Source: Acinetobacter boissieri
GTDB taxonomy: Bacteria > Pseudomonadota > Gammaproteobacteria > Pseudomonadales > Moraxellaceae
DNA length: 64,000 nt
Assembly (NCBI RefSeq): GCF_900096955.1
Contig: NZ_FMYL01000003.1
Span: 1-64,000, forward strand
Direction of reading: 5' to 3'
Below the pieces are notes generated by a model, which saw only the letters and a list, made by a program, of their open reading frames with translations, was not told where the DNA came from and searched no databases. The position numbers were made by a program, and so were the translations under genes. Shown here piece by piece: positions 1-9,059 of the stretch. The first letter of the stretch is position 1, and every line of letters begins with the position of its first letter.

Positions 1-1569
1 AAGCAGGATGAACGTCAAGCCAATCATCTGATTCTACAGCGTCGCCATGTGGCCATTATTCCAGAGTACCACCCGAAACAGCACAAACCTGTTGTGCACC
101 CGCAACGTGCCAAAGTGGTTGGCCCAAGTGGTGAGGAAATTCATGTTGATGCATGGGGTCGCATTAAAGTTCGTTTTTTATTTACCCGTGCAGAAGATCA
201 CAGCCATGACAGCGGTGCAGGAAGCAATGACAATGACACCGACTCCGCTTGGGTGGATGTGCTGACGCCATGGGCAGGCGAAGGCTATGGTATGCGCCTT
301 CACCCGCGCATTGATGAAATGGTGGTCATTGACTTTTTTGATGGTGATATAGATCGCCCATTTGTATTGGGTCGTATTCATGAAGGCCAACGTCACCCTG
401 CACAATTTGATCAGGTCGGGCAGTTGCCAGAGACCAAAGTCTTGAGTGGCATTAAAACCAAAGAATACAAAGGCACAGGCTACAACCAACTGCGTTTTAA
501 TGACACGACTGGCCAAATCAGTAGCCAACTCCACAGCAGTCATGGTGCCAGTCAACTCAATTTAGGTAAGCTCAGCCACCCCAAAAAATCGGCAGACAGT
601 GCTGAGCGAGGTGAAGGCTTTGAACTTCGAACAGACCAATGGGGTGCGCTACGTGCAGGGCAAGGCTTGCTCATCTCTACGTATGCCCAATCCCAAGCCA
701 CAGGCCAACACTTAGAGAGTAGCGCTGCCAAACAACAACTCAACAATAGCTGTGACAATAGCCAAGTACTGAGTGAAGTGGCTAAAAACCAACAGACCGA
801 TCCCATTCAAAGTGTTGAACAACTCAAAGCTTTTGCTGCTCATCTGGAACAAGACATAGCCAAATTCAATCAAGCCCTGTTATTGCTCAGCTCACCAGAT
901 GGCATTGGTTTGAGTACGGCCCAAGACATTCATCTGTGTGCTAATGGTCAGATTAATCAAACTGCAGGGTCAAGTATTAATGTGAGTACACAAAGTGATT
1001 TCATTGCCCATGCACACGGCAAAATCAGTGCGCTTGCGATACAAGGTGGAATTAAAGCGGTGTCGGCAAAAGAGAAGATTGAGATTGCAGCCCATAACAA
1101 CGCTATTTCGGTATTGGCAAGGTTAGGCATAGATATTCAATCGACTGAAGATAAGATCATTTTACGCAGTAAGAAAGGGATAGAGCTTTATGGTGGTACA
1201 TCATCACTGAAAGTAGATGAAAAGATTGAGCTAAAAACCCCGGCACAGATTGAACTTAAAGCCGCACAGCATGCCTTTTTGAAAGGTGAAAAGGCACAGT
1301 TTGTGTTATCTGCCCTACCCATAACTGATTTAAAGCCCAATGATCTTGTTGTTGAGTATTTACACAGTGATGGACAACCCGTACAGGGTGCACCTTTCGA
1401 AGTTTTATTTATGGATGGTACACGTCAAAAAGGCAAACTTGATGAACATGGCAAAGCTGTTTTAAAAAATGTCCCCCAAGGCAAAGTAGTTATTCAATAT
1501 GGCGAAGATCAAAATGATCAAACATTTAAACCGAGTCCCAATGACGATTGGTTTAAAGCACTCGAATAA
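1..1569 (+). CDS. vgrG: VgrG type VI secretion spike, 3' part
   Basis: The open frame enters from the left edge (no start in the window) and ends at 1569; 522 codons are visible. The first visible part (AIIPEYHPKQHKPVV) is the end of the gp27/gp5-like core and the OB-fold region with the usual WGRIKVRF and PWAGEGYGMRLHPRIDEMVV stretches. Residues ~310-420 are the repetitive DUF2345-type beta region, followed by a transthyretin-like tail (about GAPFEVLFMDGT) that in this family binds effectors. VgrG is the puncturing tip of the T6SS and is secreted with its cargo. The next gene, 38 bp downstream, is the likely cargo effector. Family assignment is firm; delivery of this particular effector is inferred from position. 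Confidence 0.95.
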   Translation, partial: KQDERQANHLILQRRHVAIIPEYHPKQHKPVVHPQRAKVVGPSGEEIHVDAWGRIKVRFLFTRAEDHSHDSGAGSNDNDTDSAWVDVLTPWAGEGYGMRLHPRIDEMVVIDFFDGDIDRPFVLGRIHEGQRHPAQFDQVGQLPETKVLSGIKTKEYKGTGYNQLRFNDTTGQISSQLHSSHGASQLNLGKLSHPKKSADSAERGEGFELRTDQWGALRAGQGLLISTYAQSQATGQHLESSAAKQQLNNSCDNSQVLSEVAKNQQTDPIQSVEQLKAFAAHLEQDIAKFNQALLLLSSPDGIGLSTAQDIHLCANGQINQTAGSSINVSTQSDFIAHAHGKISALAIQGGIKAVSAKEKIEIAAHNNAISVLARLGIDIQSTEDKIILRSKKGIELYGGTSSLKVDEKIELKTPAQIELKAAQHAFLKGEKAQFVLSALPITDLKPNDLVVEYLHSDGQPVQGAPFEVLFMDGTRQKGKLDEHGKAVLKNVPQGKVVIQYGEDQNDQTFKPSPNDDWFKALE

Positions 1570-1607
1570 AAGTGTGCGCTAAAGAATAAATACCCGAGGA
1601 GTGGAAC

Positions 1608-3119
1608 GTGGAAAAACCACAGAATAATCAATTTTGGCAAGAAATTGCAAAACATACTGAAGCCGTGCAAAAATCTTTTTGGTATGCTGCTCAAGATTTA
1701 GCAAAACACTTAGATGATCAGCCCAAGCTATATTCAAGTTACATACAATACGATGTGAAGCAACCTGACCCGAGTTGGTCATGGTGGACAAAGCTATTTT
1801 TTTACTATGGGCAAGGTGAATATAATAAAAGCGTGACCCAGCACAATATGGTTGTGTCCTTGTCAGAAAAATCCAGTTGGATTTATGGCATGCTACAAGG
1901 CGACTTTAATAAAGATCCTACCCTATCACAGGTTGTTGTAGGGGGCATCATTAGCTTAATTCCTGTGGTAGATCAGGTATGTGATATTCGAGATTTAATA
2001 TCAAACCTCATCACACTGTCAGATGAAGGGCAAAGAAATACTGAAAACTTCATGGCACTTGCACTGACCAGTATCGGTTTAATACCCGAAGTGGGTTCAT
2101 TATTCAAAACGGTGATTAAATCCACTCAAGTCAAAGGTGCAACCAAGATTTCCTTGATTAAAACCATGGAGTCTTTAGAAACAATCACTGCCAAAGTGGG
2201 TATTCATTGCCCTTGGGGACGAGCACCTCAACGGTGGCTTCAAAATGACCCTTGGAAGCAATTGGCAACCAATGCACAGATGGTGTTGCGTAAAAATATA
2301 GATCGACTGAGTCACGTGTTAAACACACTGATATCAAAGACCATTGGGCCACTTCGAGCGAAGATACAATCTTTTTATATTGAAATCAGTAAGATTGTGA
2401 GTGCGACTGAGAAATATATTAAAGAACTTTGTGAAGAGATAAGTAGAAAAGTCAAAGAACTTTTACAAGTTCCCCATCAACCGCTTGCAATGGCGGGGCA
2501 TTCACATTCAGGGCCTAAGCCGACCAATCGTTACGAAACCAATACTGCAGGAAGTCAGCCGACACATGCACAGCATCAACAAAAAGAAACCAAACCACCA
2601 GATAAAGATAAAAAGAATAAAAATGACAAAGAACCAAGTTGTATACTCAGGCCGTACAAGCCAGATACCTGTAAACCGTTAGGGAAAACCGGCCATCATG
2701 TGGTGCCAGATCGATGTTTTAGACTGGGTGCAAGAAAAGGGGCTGAGCGTGGAGGGATTGACGGTGGTTTGACTGAAGCGGAAGGCTTGGTGATTTGTGT
2801 GGAGGGCGCAACTCCAAAACCATCAAATCAACATGGGCAAATTCATGAACAACATGACGTTTTTGAGAGGGAACTAAAGGGTTTATTTAAACCTATGGGC
2901 ACTGCAGCACTGATTGAAGTGGAAGTTGCTTGTGCGAAATCCGTAGCGTTGGTTTTAAAAAAATGCAGCGCAGCTAGTCTTGCTACACAGCTAAGAAGTT
3001 ATCATCAAAGTAAGGGTATGGGGCCTGACTTTATAGTGAGGGTAGACAATAAAGGCTATGATGCTCGAAAGATAGATGTGAAAGAGTTTGGTCACAAGAA
3101 ACGTGGGAGTGGGTATTAA
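1608..3119 (+). CDS. T6SS effector, C-terminal GHH-type nuclease toxin
   Basis: 503 aa, GTG start chosen because a strong GAGGAG ribosome-binding site lies 6 bases upstream. The N-terminal ~300 residues are helical, with a hydrophobic stretch around residues 105-125 (GGIISLIPVVDQV) like pre-toxin regions that accompany secreted toxins. A low-complexity Lys/Asp/His linker (~305-345) leads into a C-terminal domain beginning near residue 357 with TGHHVVPDRCF and later GGIDGG, HGQIHEQHD: the layout of a GHH/HNH (His-Me finger) nuclease toxin. It sits between VgrG and a gene with the expected position of an immunity protein. Function as a DNase is inferred from the GHH motif; the exact toxin subfamily is not certain. 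Confidence 0.75.
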   Translation: MEKPQNNQFWQEIAKHTEAVQKSFWYAAQDLAKHLDDQPKLYSSYIQYDVKQPDPSWSWWTKLFFYYGQGEYNKSVTQHNMVVSLSEKSSWIYGMLQGDFNKDPTLSQVVVGGIISLIPVVDQVCDIRDLISNLITLSDEGQRNTENFMALALTSIGLIPEVGSLFKTVIKSTQVKGATKISLIKTMESLETITAKVGIHCPWGRAPQRWLQNDPWKQLATNAQMVLRKNIDRLSHVLNTLISKTIGPLRAKIQSFYIEISKIVSATEKYIKELCEEISRKVKELLQVPHQPLAMAGHSHSGPKPTNRYETNTAGSQPTHAQHQQKETKPPDKDKKNKNDKEPSCILRPYKPDTCKPLGKTGHHVVPDRCFRLGARKGAERGGIDGGLTEAEGLVICVEGATPKPSNQHGQIHEQHDVFERELKGLFKPMGTAALIEVEVACAKSVALVLKKCSAASLATQLRSYHQSKGMGPDFIVRVDNKGYDARKIDVKEFGHKKRGSGY

Positions 3120-3120
3120 A

Positions 3121-4266
3121 ATGGCAAATGCAATTTCATTTACAACAGGTGTAGCGATCAGCGAAGATAATTTTTATTTAGCTTGTGTTTTAGACGAATT
3201 GGATCATTGGGATTATTATGCACGTATGTTTATATATAAACATACAGAAAGTGGTGAAGATGCCTGGTGCTATCATGATTTAGATGGTTGGGGGCTAGTT
3301 TCGACAGAATTTGTAGATAGTACTAAAGAGTTGATTACCATGAACTCTGAAGGTGATCTTGAAGTTTTAGTACCAGGCGATGAATACAATGAAAAAGTCA
3401 TTCCAAACAAAGATGAACATTTAGTTTATGGTTCATTTACTTGTCTCAAAGATTTAGGTTTTGGGGTATATGTCTGTGGAAGTGGTGGAAAGGTATATCA
3501 ACGAACTTCGGAAGGTTGGGGTAATGTTAGTTTTAACTTAGAAGAACCAATTATCGATACAAGAAAAACTAAAAAAGAAGATTTGCTTGATCTAAATAAA
3601 AGGTCAGGCTATGAGATATATTTATATGGCATTGCTGGCTTTGCCACAGACCAATTATATGTTTGTGGTCGCAACGGTGATCGAGGTTTTATTGCCTACT
3701 TTAATGGCGAGTACTGGGTTGATATTGATGCCAAAACCCCGTCTACCTTAAACAATATCATCGTGTGTGAGAACCAAACAGATATCATCGTCACTGGTGA
3801 ATATGGCACCTTACTGCAAGGCAATGTCAATACTGGCTTTAAAAATTTAAAAGACATGGGGATTAGTACTCCATTTTATAGCGCAGCTTATTATAACCAT
3901 GTACTTTATATTACCTCCGAAGATGGATTATACCGCTATGAAAATAATAGTTATAGCAAAGTCAAAGAAGTTGAACATATACGTGGCACTTCCGATGTAG
4001 AGGCCAAAGACGGCGTGTTGTGGGTGGTTGCAAACAAAGAGCTGATTCGCTTTGATGGGCAACATTGGCAAATTATTTGCTACCCTGGCAATGAAGAAGA
4101 AACAGGCCAACGCTTAAAATGTTATGCCGGCAAAGTGTGCCCAAAAACAGGGGATTGGTATAGCACCGCAAATAAGATGCAAAAACGTCATTTTAAGCAA
4201 GGTGAAGTGATGCCAGAGGTGCCAGATAATGACTGGGGTGAAACCATTTGGTATATGGATTGTTAA
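3121..4266 (+). CDS. Probable T6SS immunity protein, propeller-like
   Basis: 381 aa starting at the ATG one base after the effector stop codon; an in-frame start 33 bases upstream would overlap the effector, and GGAG lies ahead of 3121. No signal peptide or membrane segment, so a cytoplasmic protein. The sequence shows recurring short repeats of the kind GFGVYVCGSGGKVYQR, DQLYVCGRNGDRGF, DIIVTGEYGTLLQG, NHVLYITSEDGLYRY and GVLWVVANKELIRFDGQHW, spaced ~45-60 residues apart, which is a beta-propeller pattern. Position directly after the toxin gene suggests it binds and neutralises that nuclease; this is inference, no immunity family is recognised with certainty. Confidence 0.6.
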   Translation: MANAISFTTGVAISEDNFYLACVLDELDHWDYYARMFIYKHTESGEDAWCYHDLDGWGLVSTEFVDSTKELITMNSEGDLEVLVPGDEYNEKVIPNKDEHLVYGSFTCLKDLGFGVYVCGSGGKVYQRTSEGWGNVSFNLEEPIIDTRKTKKEDLLDLNKRSGYEIYLYGIAGFATDQLYVCGRNGDRGFIAYFNGEYWVDIDAKTPSTLNNIIVCENQTDIIVTGEYGTLLQGNVNTGFKNLKDMGISTPFYSAAYYNHVLYITSEDGLYRYENNSYSKVKEVEHIRGTSDVEAKDGVLWVVANKELIRFDGQHWQIICYPGNEEETGQRLKCYAGKVCPKTGDWYSTANKMQKRHFKQGEVMPEVPDNDWGETIWYMDC

Positions 4267-4296
4267 AAATATTATCGTTAGAAAAATCTATGAAAA

Positions 4297-4336
4297 TTGG
4301 AACACTGAAAAACGGCGTTTTTCAACTATGTAAACA
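4297..4336 (+). promoter_or_regulatory. Late-type promoter box P1
   Basis: TTGGAACA (4297-4304) followed by GAAAAA and, after 26 bases, TAAACA as -10 candidate. It precedes the capsid gene. It is the leftmost of 12 copies of the same arrangement. It lies only 31 bases after the T6SS immunity gene, so the element begins, or was joined, within this short gap. Confidence 0.6.
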
Positions 4337-4373
4337 TACCATCATCATATGTTGATTGATGAATGGATATCCA

Positions 4374-6131
4374 ATGACTTTAGCAAAAGAAGTACAGAAA
4401 ATTTTCGATGCGCAGAATAAAAGTATTGCTGATTGTGAGCGGTACTTTTATAAAAATGGTACACTCGCATCATTTGACAGTGTTGCAATGCAACCAGAAC
4501 GCCGTCCTACCGCTTTACAAGCTATTTTTGACAGCATTGGTGTAGAACATCACAGTGACATTGATAATGCAGTCCGTTTAGGTGTTGCAGAATATCAAGC
4601 TCGAAATGGTGGTGATTTACCTGATGCCAGTGTGATTGCGACCGCATTATGTTCAGCATCTCAACTGAGCCAATCACTTAAAGGTGATCAGGCTAAACCT
4701 ATGTTTGACAGTATTGCTCAAATTGCAGGTTTTGACAGCATTAGTAATCAAAACTATGAACAAGCTGCCATCGTTCCAGCAATGGCAATTGTGACGATTG
4801 CTTCAGTGATTGCAAATAGTTTACCTATTGTGACAATGTTGCCTAATCCAAGTAATTCAGTGCGTGTACCGGTTGTCGCTGTACGCTATATCACGGATTC
4901 TAAATTTGGTGCGATGCAAGCTGGTGATTATTTAGATGGTGCAAATGCAGGTTTACCTTATGCAGAAGGTCGCTTTCGATTCAAGCTCACAGCTAAAGGA
5001 AATGCTGCTTACGCCGTGACAGCACATTCAGCATATGCAGATTTTAAAGGAAAAACACCTGATAATACGGCTGTATTATTACCATTCTTGTCAGGTAACG
5101 TATCCATTCGTATTAATGGAATTGAAGTTGCTCATACTCGTGCGGATCAATCATCATCTGTGGCAAGTGGTATTGTTACTGCAATGCCAAAGCGTGGTGT
5201 GCTGATTAACGGCATTGAATACAAAGTCATTTCAAGTGAAATTAATGTAGATACGAGCGAAATTAGCGTCACGTTGAATATTGATTTACCTGAAGAAGCA
5301 ATAATTGAAGTTGCATTGGTCGTTGATTTTGATGCAAAAGACGCACAGAAAAAACACAAAATAAATCCAGTTGGCCTATCGCTTAAACCAGAATATGACA
5401 GCATTCAATCCGTGCCTATTCAAAACCGTATTACATTGTCATATACCACCCAAAATCAGCTGGCATCAGAGTTAGGTTTAGGGTTTGTGGGTGCGGCACT
5501 TGTTGCAATTCAAGGTAAGGTTTTCTTAGAACAGAATCTACGCTTACTTGGTGAAGGTAAGGAACGAGCACAATATAATGGCCGAGAATATACTTTTGAT
5601 GCTTCTCGTTCAGTTGCTGGTAACTTGACTGCCGCAGTTACTACGTTTAGTGACTTGATTGGCCGTGTAACGGCAACATTGGATCTTGCTAAATTGTCAA
5701 TTCGCCAGGCAACAGGTTCTAATGCTGGTTTTACACTGTATGTCGGAAATAAAGGCACCGTGTACTTTAATCAATTAGATGCATCTATTTTCAAAAAAAC
5801 AGGTGCAACAGCTGCTTTTGGTGAGATTGTTCGTATTGGTACATTGTCAGATGGTACAGATGTGTACCACGCACCGACTGAATATGGGCTTTTGGCCGAA
5901 GAAGGCAATGCAGTTGAAGCACTATTGGTCGGTCGTGGTAGTGAGCCGACACGTAATCCTTTTGTGGGCACAATTACTGAGGCACCAACTTTCCGTGAAG
6001 CCAAGCCTGATTCTCGTGATGTAGAGTTTGGATCACGAGCACAAATGGCAGCTGAGCTTAATCCATTATCACGTTATGCCGATCAAGTGGCGGTGATTAG
6101 TTTGATTAACTTACCAACTTTGGGTAACTAA
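4374..6131 (+). CDS. Major capsid protein (probable), with processed-type N-terminal region
   Basis: 585 aa from the ATG at 4374 (in-frame TTG 4356 and ATG 4359 also exist; GGA lies 8 bases before 4374). Size, position after the first late box and the run of beta-rich residues (SNSVRVPVVAVRYITDS, then NRITLSYTTQNQLASELGLG and AALVAIQGKVFLEQNL) resemble large myovirus major capsid proteins. The first ~125 residues differ in character: helical, charged, with four FDS tripeptides (residues 34, 52, 111, 120) and none in the remaining ~460. That is what a removable scaffold-like N-terminal domain would look like. Identification rests on overall resemblance, not on a signature motif; an alternative would be another abundant head protein. 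Confidence 0.65.
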   Translation: MTLAKEVQKIFDAQNKSIADCERYFYKNGTLASFDSVAMQPERRPTALQAIFDSIGVEHHSDIDNAVRLGVAEYQARNGGDLPDASVIATALCSASQLSQSLKGDQAKPMFDSIAQIAGFDSISNQNYEQAAIVPAMAIVTIASVIANSLPIVTMLPNPSNSVRVPVVAVRYITDSKFGAMQAGDYLDGANAGLPYAEGRFRFKLTAKGNAAYAVTAHSAYADFKGKTPDNTAVLLPFLSGNVSIRINGIEVAHTRADQSSSVASGIVTAMPKRGVLINGIEYKVISSEINVDTSEISVTLNIDLPEEAIIEVALVVDFDAKDAQKKHKINPVGLSLKPEYDSIQSVPIQNRITLSYTTQNQLASELGLGFVGAALVAIQGKVFLEQNLRLLGEGKERAQYNGREYTFDASRSVAGNLTAAVTTFSDLIGRVTATLDLAKLSIRQATGSNAGFTLYVGNKGTVYFNQLDASIFKKTGATAAFGEIVRIGTLSDGTDVYHAPTEYGLLAEEGNAVEALLVGRGSEPTRNPFVGTITEAPTFREAKPDSRDVEFGSRAQMAAELNPLSRYADQVAVISLINLPTLGN

Positions 6132-6138
6132 TGTAGGG

Positions 6139-6166
6139 AAATGAGGGCAGAGGTGTCCTCATTTTT
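6139..6166 (+). terminator. Terminator after capsid gene
   Basis: AAATGAGG pairs with CCTCATTT around a 10-base loop and is followed by a T-run. It lies between the capsid gene and the next small virion gene and probably reduces readthrough. Confidence 0.6.
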
Positions 6167-6194
6167 AATTCATTATTTTTTAGGACATTGAGAT

Positions 6195-6575
6195 ATGGCG
6201 ACTAAGAAAACCACCAATACAACTGATGATACAGCAACGACAACGGATCAAGCGGATACTACCAGTACCAATGATACAGCAGCTGCAACTGATGTGACTA
6301 ACACCACTAAAGATACAACAGCAATTACAGATTCAACAACAGATACGAAAGTGGAAAATAGCTCTAAAAGTACAGCAACTACGGCGCAGAAAGATATTTT
6401 ATTGATTACGGCAAAAAACAATGGTGTACGCCGTGTGTTTGAACCATATTCACGTACGTTAATTGGTACAGGTGAGCAGGTTGAAATACATTGCACTTCT
6501 GTTGATGCAGTTGCTCAGGTTAAAAATAATTTGGCCCAATTAAATACATTGGGCCGTCGTATTGTTTACAGTTAG
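6195..6575 (+). CDS. Small head-associated protein with Thr/Asp-rich N-terminus
   Basis: 126 aa. Residues 2-68 are almost only Thr, Asp, Ala, Ser, Asn and Lys in imperfect TTD/TTT-type repeats, a disordered region. Residues ~70-126 form a compact domain (NNGVRRVFEPYSRTLIGTG, then VAQVKNNLAQLNTLGRRI) that resembles the small proteins encoded directly after capsid genes in other phages, but I cannot name a family. No box of its own; it follows the capsid gene after a terminator-like hairpin and so may be expressed at a lower level from P1. Confidence 0.6.
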   Translation: MATKKTTNTTDDTATTTDQADTTSTNDTAAATDVTNTTKDTTAITDSTTDTKVENSSKSTATTAQKDILLITAKNNGVRRVFEPYSRTLIGTGEQVEIHCTSVDAVAQVKNNLAQLNTLGRRIVYS

Positions 6576-6587
6576 TTTCAAGCTAAA

Positions 6588-6618
6588 GAAAAAAGCCACT
6601 TCATATAGTGGCTTTTTT
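6588..6618. terminator. Bidirectional terminator at left edge of the restriction-modification island
   Basis: AAAAAAGCCACT and AGTGGCTTTTTT form a perfect stem with a short loop, with A-run and T-run on either side. It separates the rightward virion gene from the leftward HTH gene and works for both strands. Confidence 0.85.
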
Positions 6619-6624
6619 AAATTA

Positions 6625-7026
6625 TTAAAAGAAAGTATCAGAACTGACGTTAAAGCTTTTACACAAGAGTTTTATATGACGAATATTAAGATGACGTTTA
6701 CCACTTATAATCTCAGAAATAACTGACTGTGGTGCAATATCAGATAGATCAGCCTGAGTTAATCCTTGTTGTTGCATCAAAAAAACCATTGCAGATATAC
6801 CATGACTGTCTGGCATTGGCGTATGTTCATTTTCATATTCAAAAACCAATGTACCGAGCTGATGCATAAGACTTGAAAGGGGATGTCCTTCGTCATCTCC
6901 AACGATATCAAGTAATTCATCGAGCGATTCAACAAGCGTATCATAGTCCTCGGCCGTTTCAGGTCTGCTTAAAAGAGGAGCAACATAACGCCAGTGATCT
7001 ACAGCTTGTTTAATCATTGCATTCAT
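6625..7026 (-). CDS. HigA-like XRE-family HTH protein, no adjacent toxin
   Basis: 133 aa from the ATG at 7026, preceded on this strand by CAGGA; an in-frame ATG at 7059 has no ribosome-binding site and lies inside the operator. The N-terminal half (YDTLVESLDELLDIVGDDEG, HQLGTLVFEYENEHTP) is the usual HigA-antitoxin lead, the C-terminal half an XRE helix-turn-helix (QQQGLTQADLSDIAP, SVISEIISGKRHLN). HigA represses its own promoter and neutralises the HigB mRNase, but there is no HigB-like ORF beside it. It is the last gene of a leftward block with two DNA methyltransferases, so a role as controller of the restriction-modification genes is plausible; that is inference. Confidence 0.75.
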   Translation of the reverse strand: MNAMIKQAVDHWRYVAPLLSRPETAEDYDTLVESLDELLDIVGDDEGHPLSSLMHQLGTLVFEYENEHTPMPDSHGISAMVFLMQQQGLTQADLSDIAPQSVISEIISGKRHLNIRHIKLLCKSFNVSSDTFF

Positions 7027-7056
7027 GGTCTTAGTCCTGTTTCCAATGGCTTTTAT

Positions 7057-7081
7057 CATATTCTTTGTGTGTCAGAATATG
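7057..7081 (-). promoter_or_regulatory. Operator and promoter of the HTH gene
   Basis: Perfect inverted repeat CATATTCT-N9-AGAATATG. Read leftward it lies between TTGACA (-35-like) and TATGAT (-10-like), immediately upstream of the HTH gene and just behind the stop codon of the methyltransferase gene. This is the expected place for autorepression by an XRE protein. Confidence 0.65.
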
Positions 7082-7957
7082 TCAATAATTAAGCAATAGG
7101 ATTTCTTTTGATTCTCCAGTACTTGTATTATAAGAACTGTTGTTATAATGTTTATTTAGTTCTATAACTCGATATTTCTTTGAAAACTCAAGTAGGATCT
7201 CATTTGTTTTACCTTTATGAGTCAAAACATTTGAAAGAGCAAATTTCACTTTATTTTGATTTAAATCGTCTAATGTATTTAATAAAAGTCTTTCTTGGGA
7301 AACTGTCCAATTTTTAAAACCACGATTTCCATCATTATAACTACCTGTTGTTATTAAATAAGGGGGATCGAAATATAAAAAGCTATCTTGAGTAAATTTT
7401 TGTTCCTTTAAAAAGGTATCAAAAGACTGGCAAGATATAGTAACGTCCTTTTCTTTGAGTTTGCTCACAAAACGTATTAACTTATCTTCTAAAACTTTAG
7501 AAAAATGACTGCGTTCTAATCCAAATGGATTGTTGTAATCATGATTATTATTAAAGCGAAATTGATAGTTAAATGAATAGCAGATTAACGTATATAATTT
7601 AATTGGATTTTTATCTTTGTTGTAGTCCGTACGAAGTCTCAAAAACCCCTCTTTATTTGTTTTGCTAAGACTATATTTTTCGATATAAAAATAGATAGTG
7701 TTTAGAATGTTATCAATTTCATTTTCTTTAAAAAAAGAAATAATATCTATTACATATTTATTTATGTCATTTATGAAAACTTTTTGAGCATTTATATTTA
7801 CAGCAACATTTGCTCCACCAGCAAAAATATCATAAAAATTATCTATTTTAGCTGGAAAATATGGCATCATCTGCGTGAGCAATTTAGCTTTGCCACCAAT
7901 ATAATTCATTGGACTTGCAACAATCTGCTGGTTGTTTTTTACTGTTAGTTTATTCAT
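7082..7957 (-). CDS. D12-class adenine-N6 DNA methyltransferase (second)
   Basis: 291 aa from the ATG at 7957, overlapping the end of the upstream methyltransferase by 8 bases (ATGAATAA), so translation is coupled. Motifs of the Dam/DpnII-type D12 class: NYIGGKAKLL near the N-terminus, the SAM-binding IFAGGANVAVN, and catalytic FDPPYLITTGSYND. The target-recognition region between them is unlike that of its neighbour. Two D12 enzymes side by side are typical when a restriction enzyme recognises an asymmetric site and each strand needs its own methylase. The recognition sequence cannot be read from the protein. Confidence 0.9.
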   Translation of the reverse strand: MNKLTVKNNQQIVASPMNYIGGKAKLLTQMMPYFPAKIDNFYDIFAGGANVAVNINAQKVFINDINKYVIDIISFFKENEIDNILNTIYFYIEKYSLSKTNKEGFLRLRTDYNKDKNPIKLYTLICYSFNYQFRFNNNHDYNNPFGLERSHFSKVLEDKLIRFVSKLKEKDVTISCQSFDTFLKEQKFTQDSFLYFDPPYLITTGSYNDGNRGFKNWTVSQERLLLNTLDDLNQNKVKFALSNVLTHKGKTNEILLEFSKKYRVIELNKHYNNSSYNTSTGESKEILLLNY

Positions 7958-8987
7958 GGTTTTGTTTCTCAATATAAAATAAATATTCGTTTACTTTAGG
8001 CTTCAAAACAATTTTTGACTTATAACGACGATATTCAATTTCCATGAAATCATAAGTTTCGGGAATACCTACAGATAGTAAAATTTCTTGAATCTGTTCT
8101 TTATTTAAAAGTCCATCAGAATTATAGCTTAAAAACAAGTGTTTACAATTAACTTGCACCAGAACTTTTTTAAAAGCATTATAAACTTTTGACTTTTTAC
8201 AAAAATCAGAAGTTTCATTATCGTCAAATCGTCTAATACCTGTAACACCTTTTATAACAGGGTTATCATATTTAGCAATTGTTTCTAATAAATGGTAGTT
8301 TGAGGTGTACTGTCTGCCGTTATAAGGTGGGTCTATATAACAAATATCAGCTCTTATACTGTGAGTGATATTTTCAGCTTTACTGTTAAAGGATTCGTTG
8401 ATTTTATTATTATTGTACAAAATGGGATGTTTAAGGACCAAATCTTTAAATGCTCGTTTATCCCAATGTTTTAGATAAGCGCCGTAAGTTCCTGTAATAT
8501 TAGACACAAAAGGAACCGCTTCTATTAGTGTTGCTAATAAGTATTCAAATTCTTCGTGATTGATATGTTTTTTATTTAACCATAGATCTAAAGTAAGTCG
8601 AATATCATCAATTTTTCGAGCATTTTTAGGAGTCAAATACATACGCCCATTGCTATCACTCGCATAATTAGATTCAATAAAACCCATTTGACCAGATAAA
8701 TTATTTAAATAATCAAGAGGATCATGTATTCCTAGTTTAATTAGGCCTGTAAATTTTGGTACATTATTGGGTGTGACATATCCTTTAGCTAGAATGTATG
8801 AAAAATAAAGTGAATCATTCGTTATAACCTTGAAGTATTTCTTGAAATGATAGGCTACAACTCCTGTTCCTGAAAATAAATCTAAAAAAATTTTATTGCC
8901 ATGGTTATTAACTTTTTTCAATATCATGTTTTCAATTTCACTGAGCAATTTTGTTTTGCCACCAATATACCGCATAAAAACATCCAA
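7950..8987 (-). CDS. D12-class adenine-N6 DNA methyltransferase (first)
   Basis: 345 aa; starts at 8987 with AGGA upstream, or 12 bases later at MRYIGGKTK. Motifs: MRYIGGKTKLLSEIE, SAM-binding LFSGTGVVAY, catalytic CYIDPPYNGRQY. First gene of the leftward block methylase-methylase-HTH, divergent from the putative nuclease at 9060 with 72 bp between. The gene is visibly more AT-rich than the virion genes, a sign of separate acquisition. The enzyme protects host or phage DNA from the partner nuclease by methylating adenine; partner and specificity are inferred from arrangement. Confidence 0.9.
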   Translation of the reverse strand: MDVFMRYIGGKTKLLSEIENMILKKVNNHGNKIFLDLFSGTGVVAYHFKKYFKVITNDSLYFSYILAKGYVTPNNVPKFTGLIKLGIHDPLDYLNNLSGQMGFIESNYASDSNGRMYLTPKNARKIDDIRLTLDLWLNKKHINHEEFEYLLATLIEAVPFVSNITGTYGAYLKHWDKRAFKDLVLKHPILYNNNKINESFNSKAENITHSIRADICYIDPPYNGRQYTSNYHLLETIAKYDNPVIKGVTGIRRFDDNETSDFCKKSKVYNAFKKVLVQVNCKHLFLSYNSDGLLNKEQIQEILLSVGIPETYDFMEIEYRRYKSKIVLKPKVNEYLFYIEKQNHE

Positions 8988-8999
8988 TTACATCCTACT

Positions 9000-9026
9000 T
9001 ATATCATATTCTATGAATTTGATATA
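9000..9026. promoter_or_regulatory. Inverted repeat in the divergent methylase/nuclease promoter region
   Basis: TATATCA-N13-TGATATA is a perfect 7-bp inverted repeat centred between the divergent genes. It contains CATATTCT (9005-9012), the same half-site as the HTH operator at 7057, followed by GAATTTG, an imperfect mate. It may be the site through which the HTH protein times nuclease versus methylase expression. Confidence 0.5.
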
Positions 9027-9059
9027 GTCAATTTCTAAATTGTAGTACATGGGAATAAA

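Noticed and set aside
1595-1607. GAGTGGAACG before the effector as a 13th late box
   Set aside because: Only partial match, no -10 at 27 bases; it is explained by the GAGGAG ribosome-binding site.
6625-7059. Complete higBA toxin-antitoxin pair
   Set aside because: No HigB-sized toxin frame lies on either side; the neighbours are methyltransferases and a virion gene.
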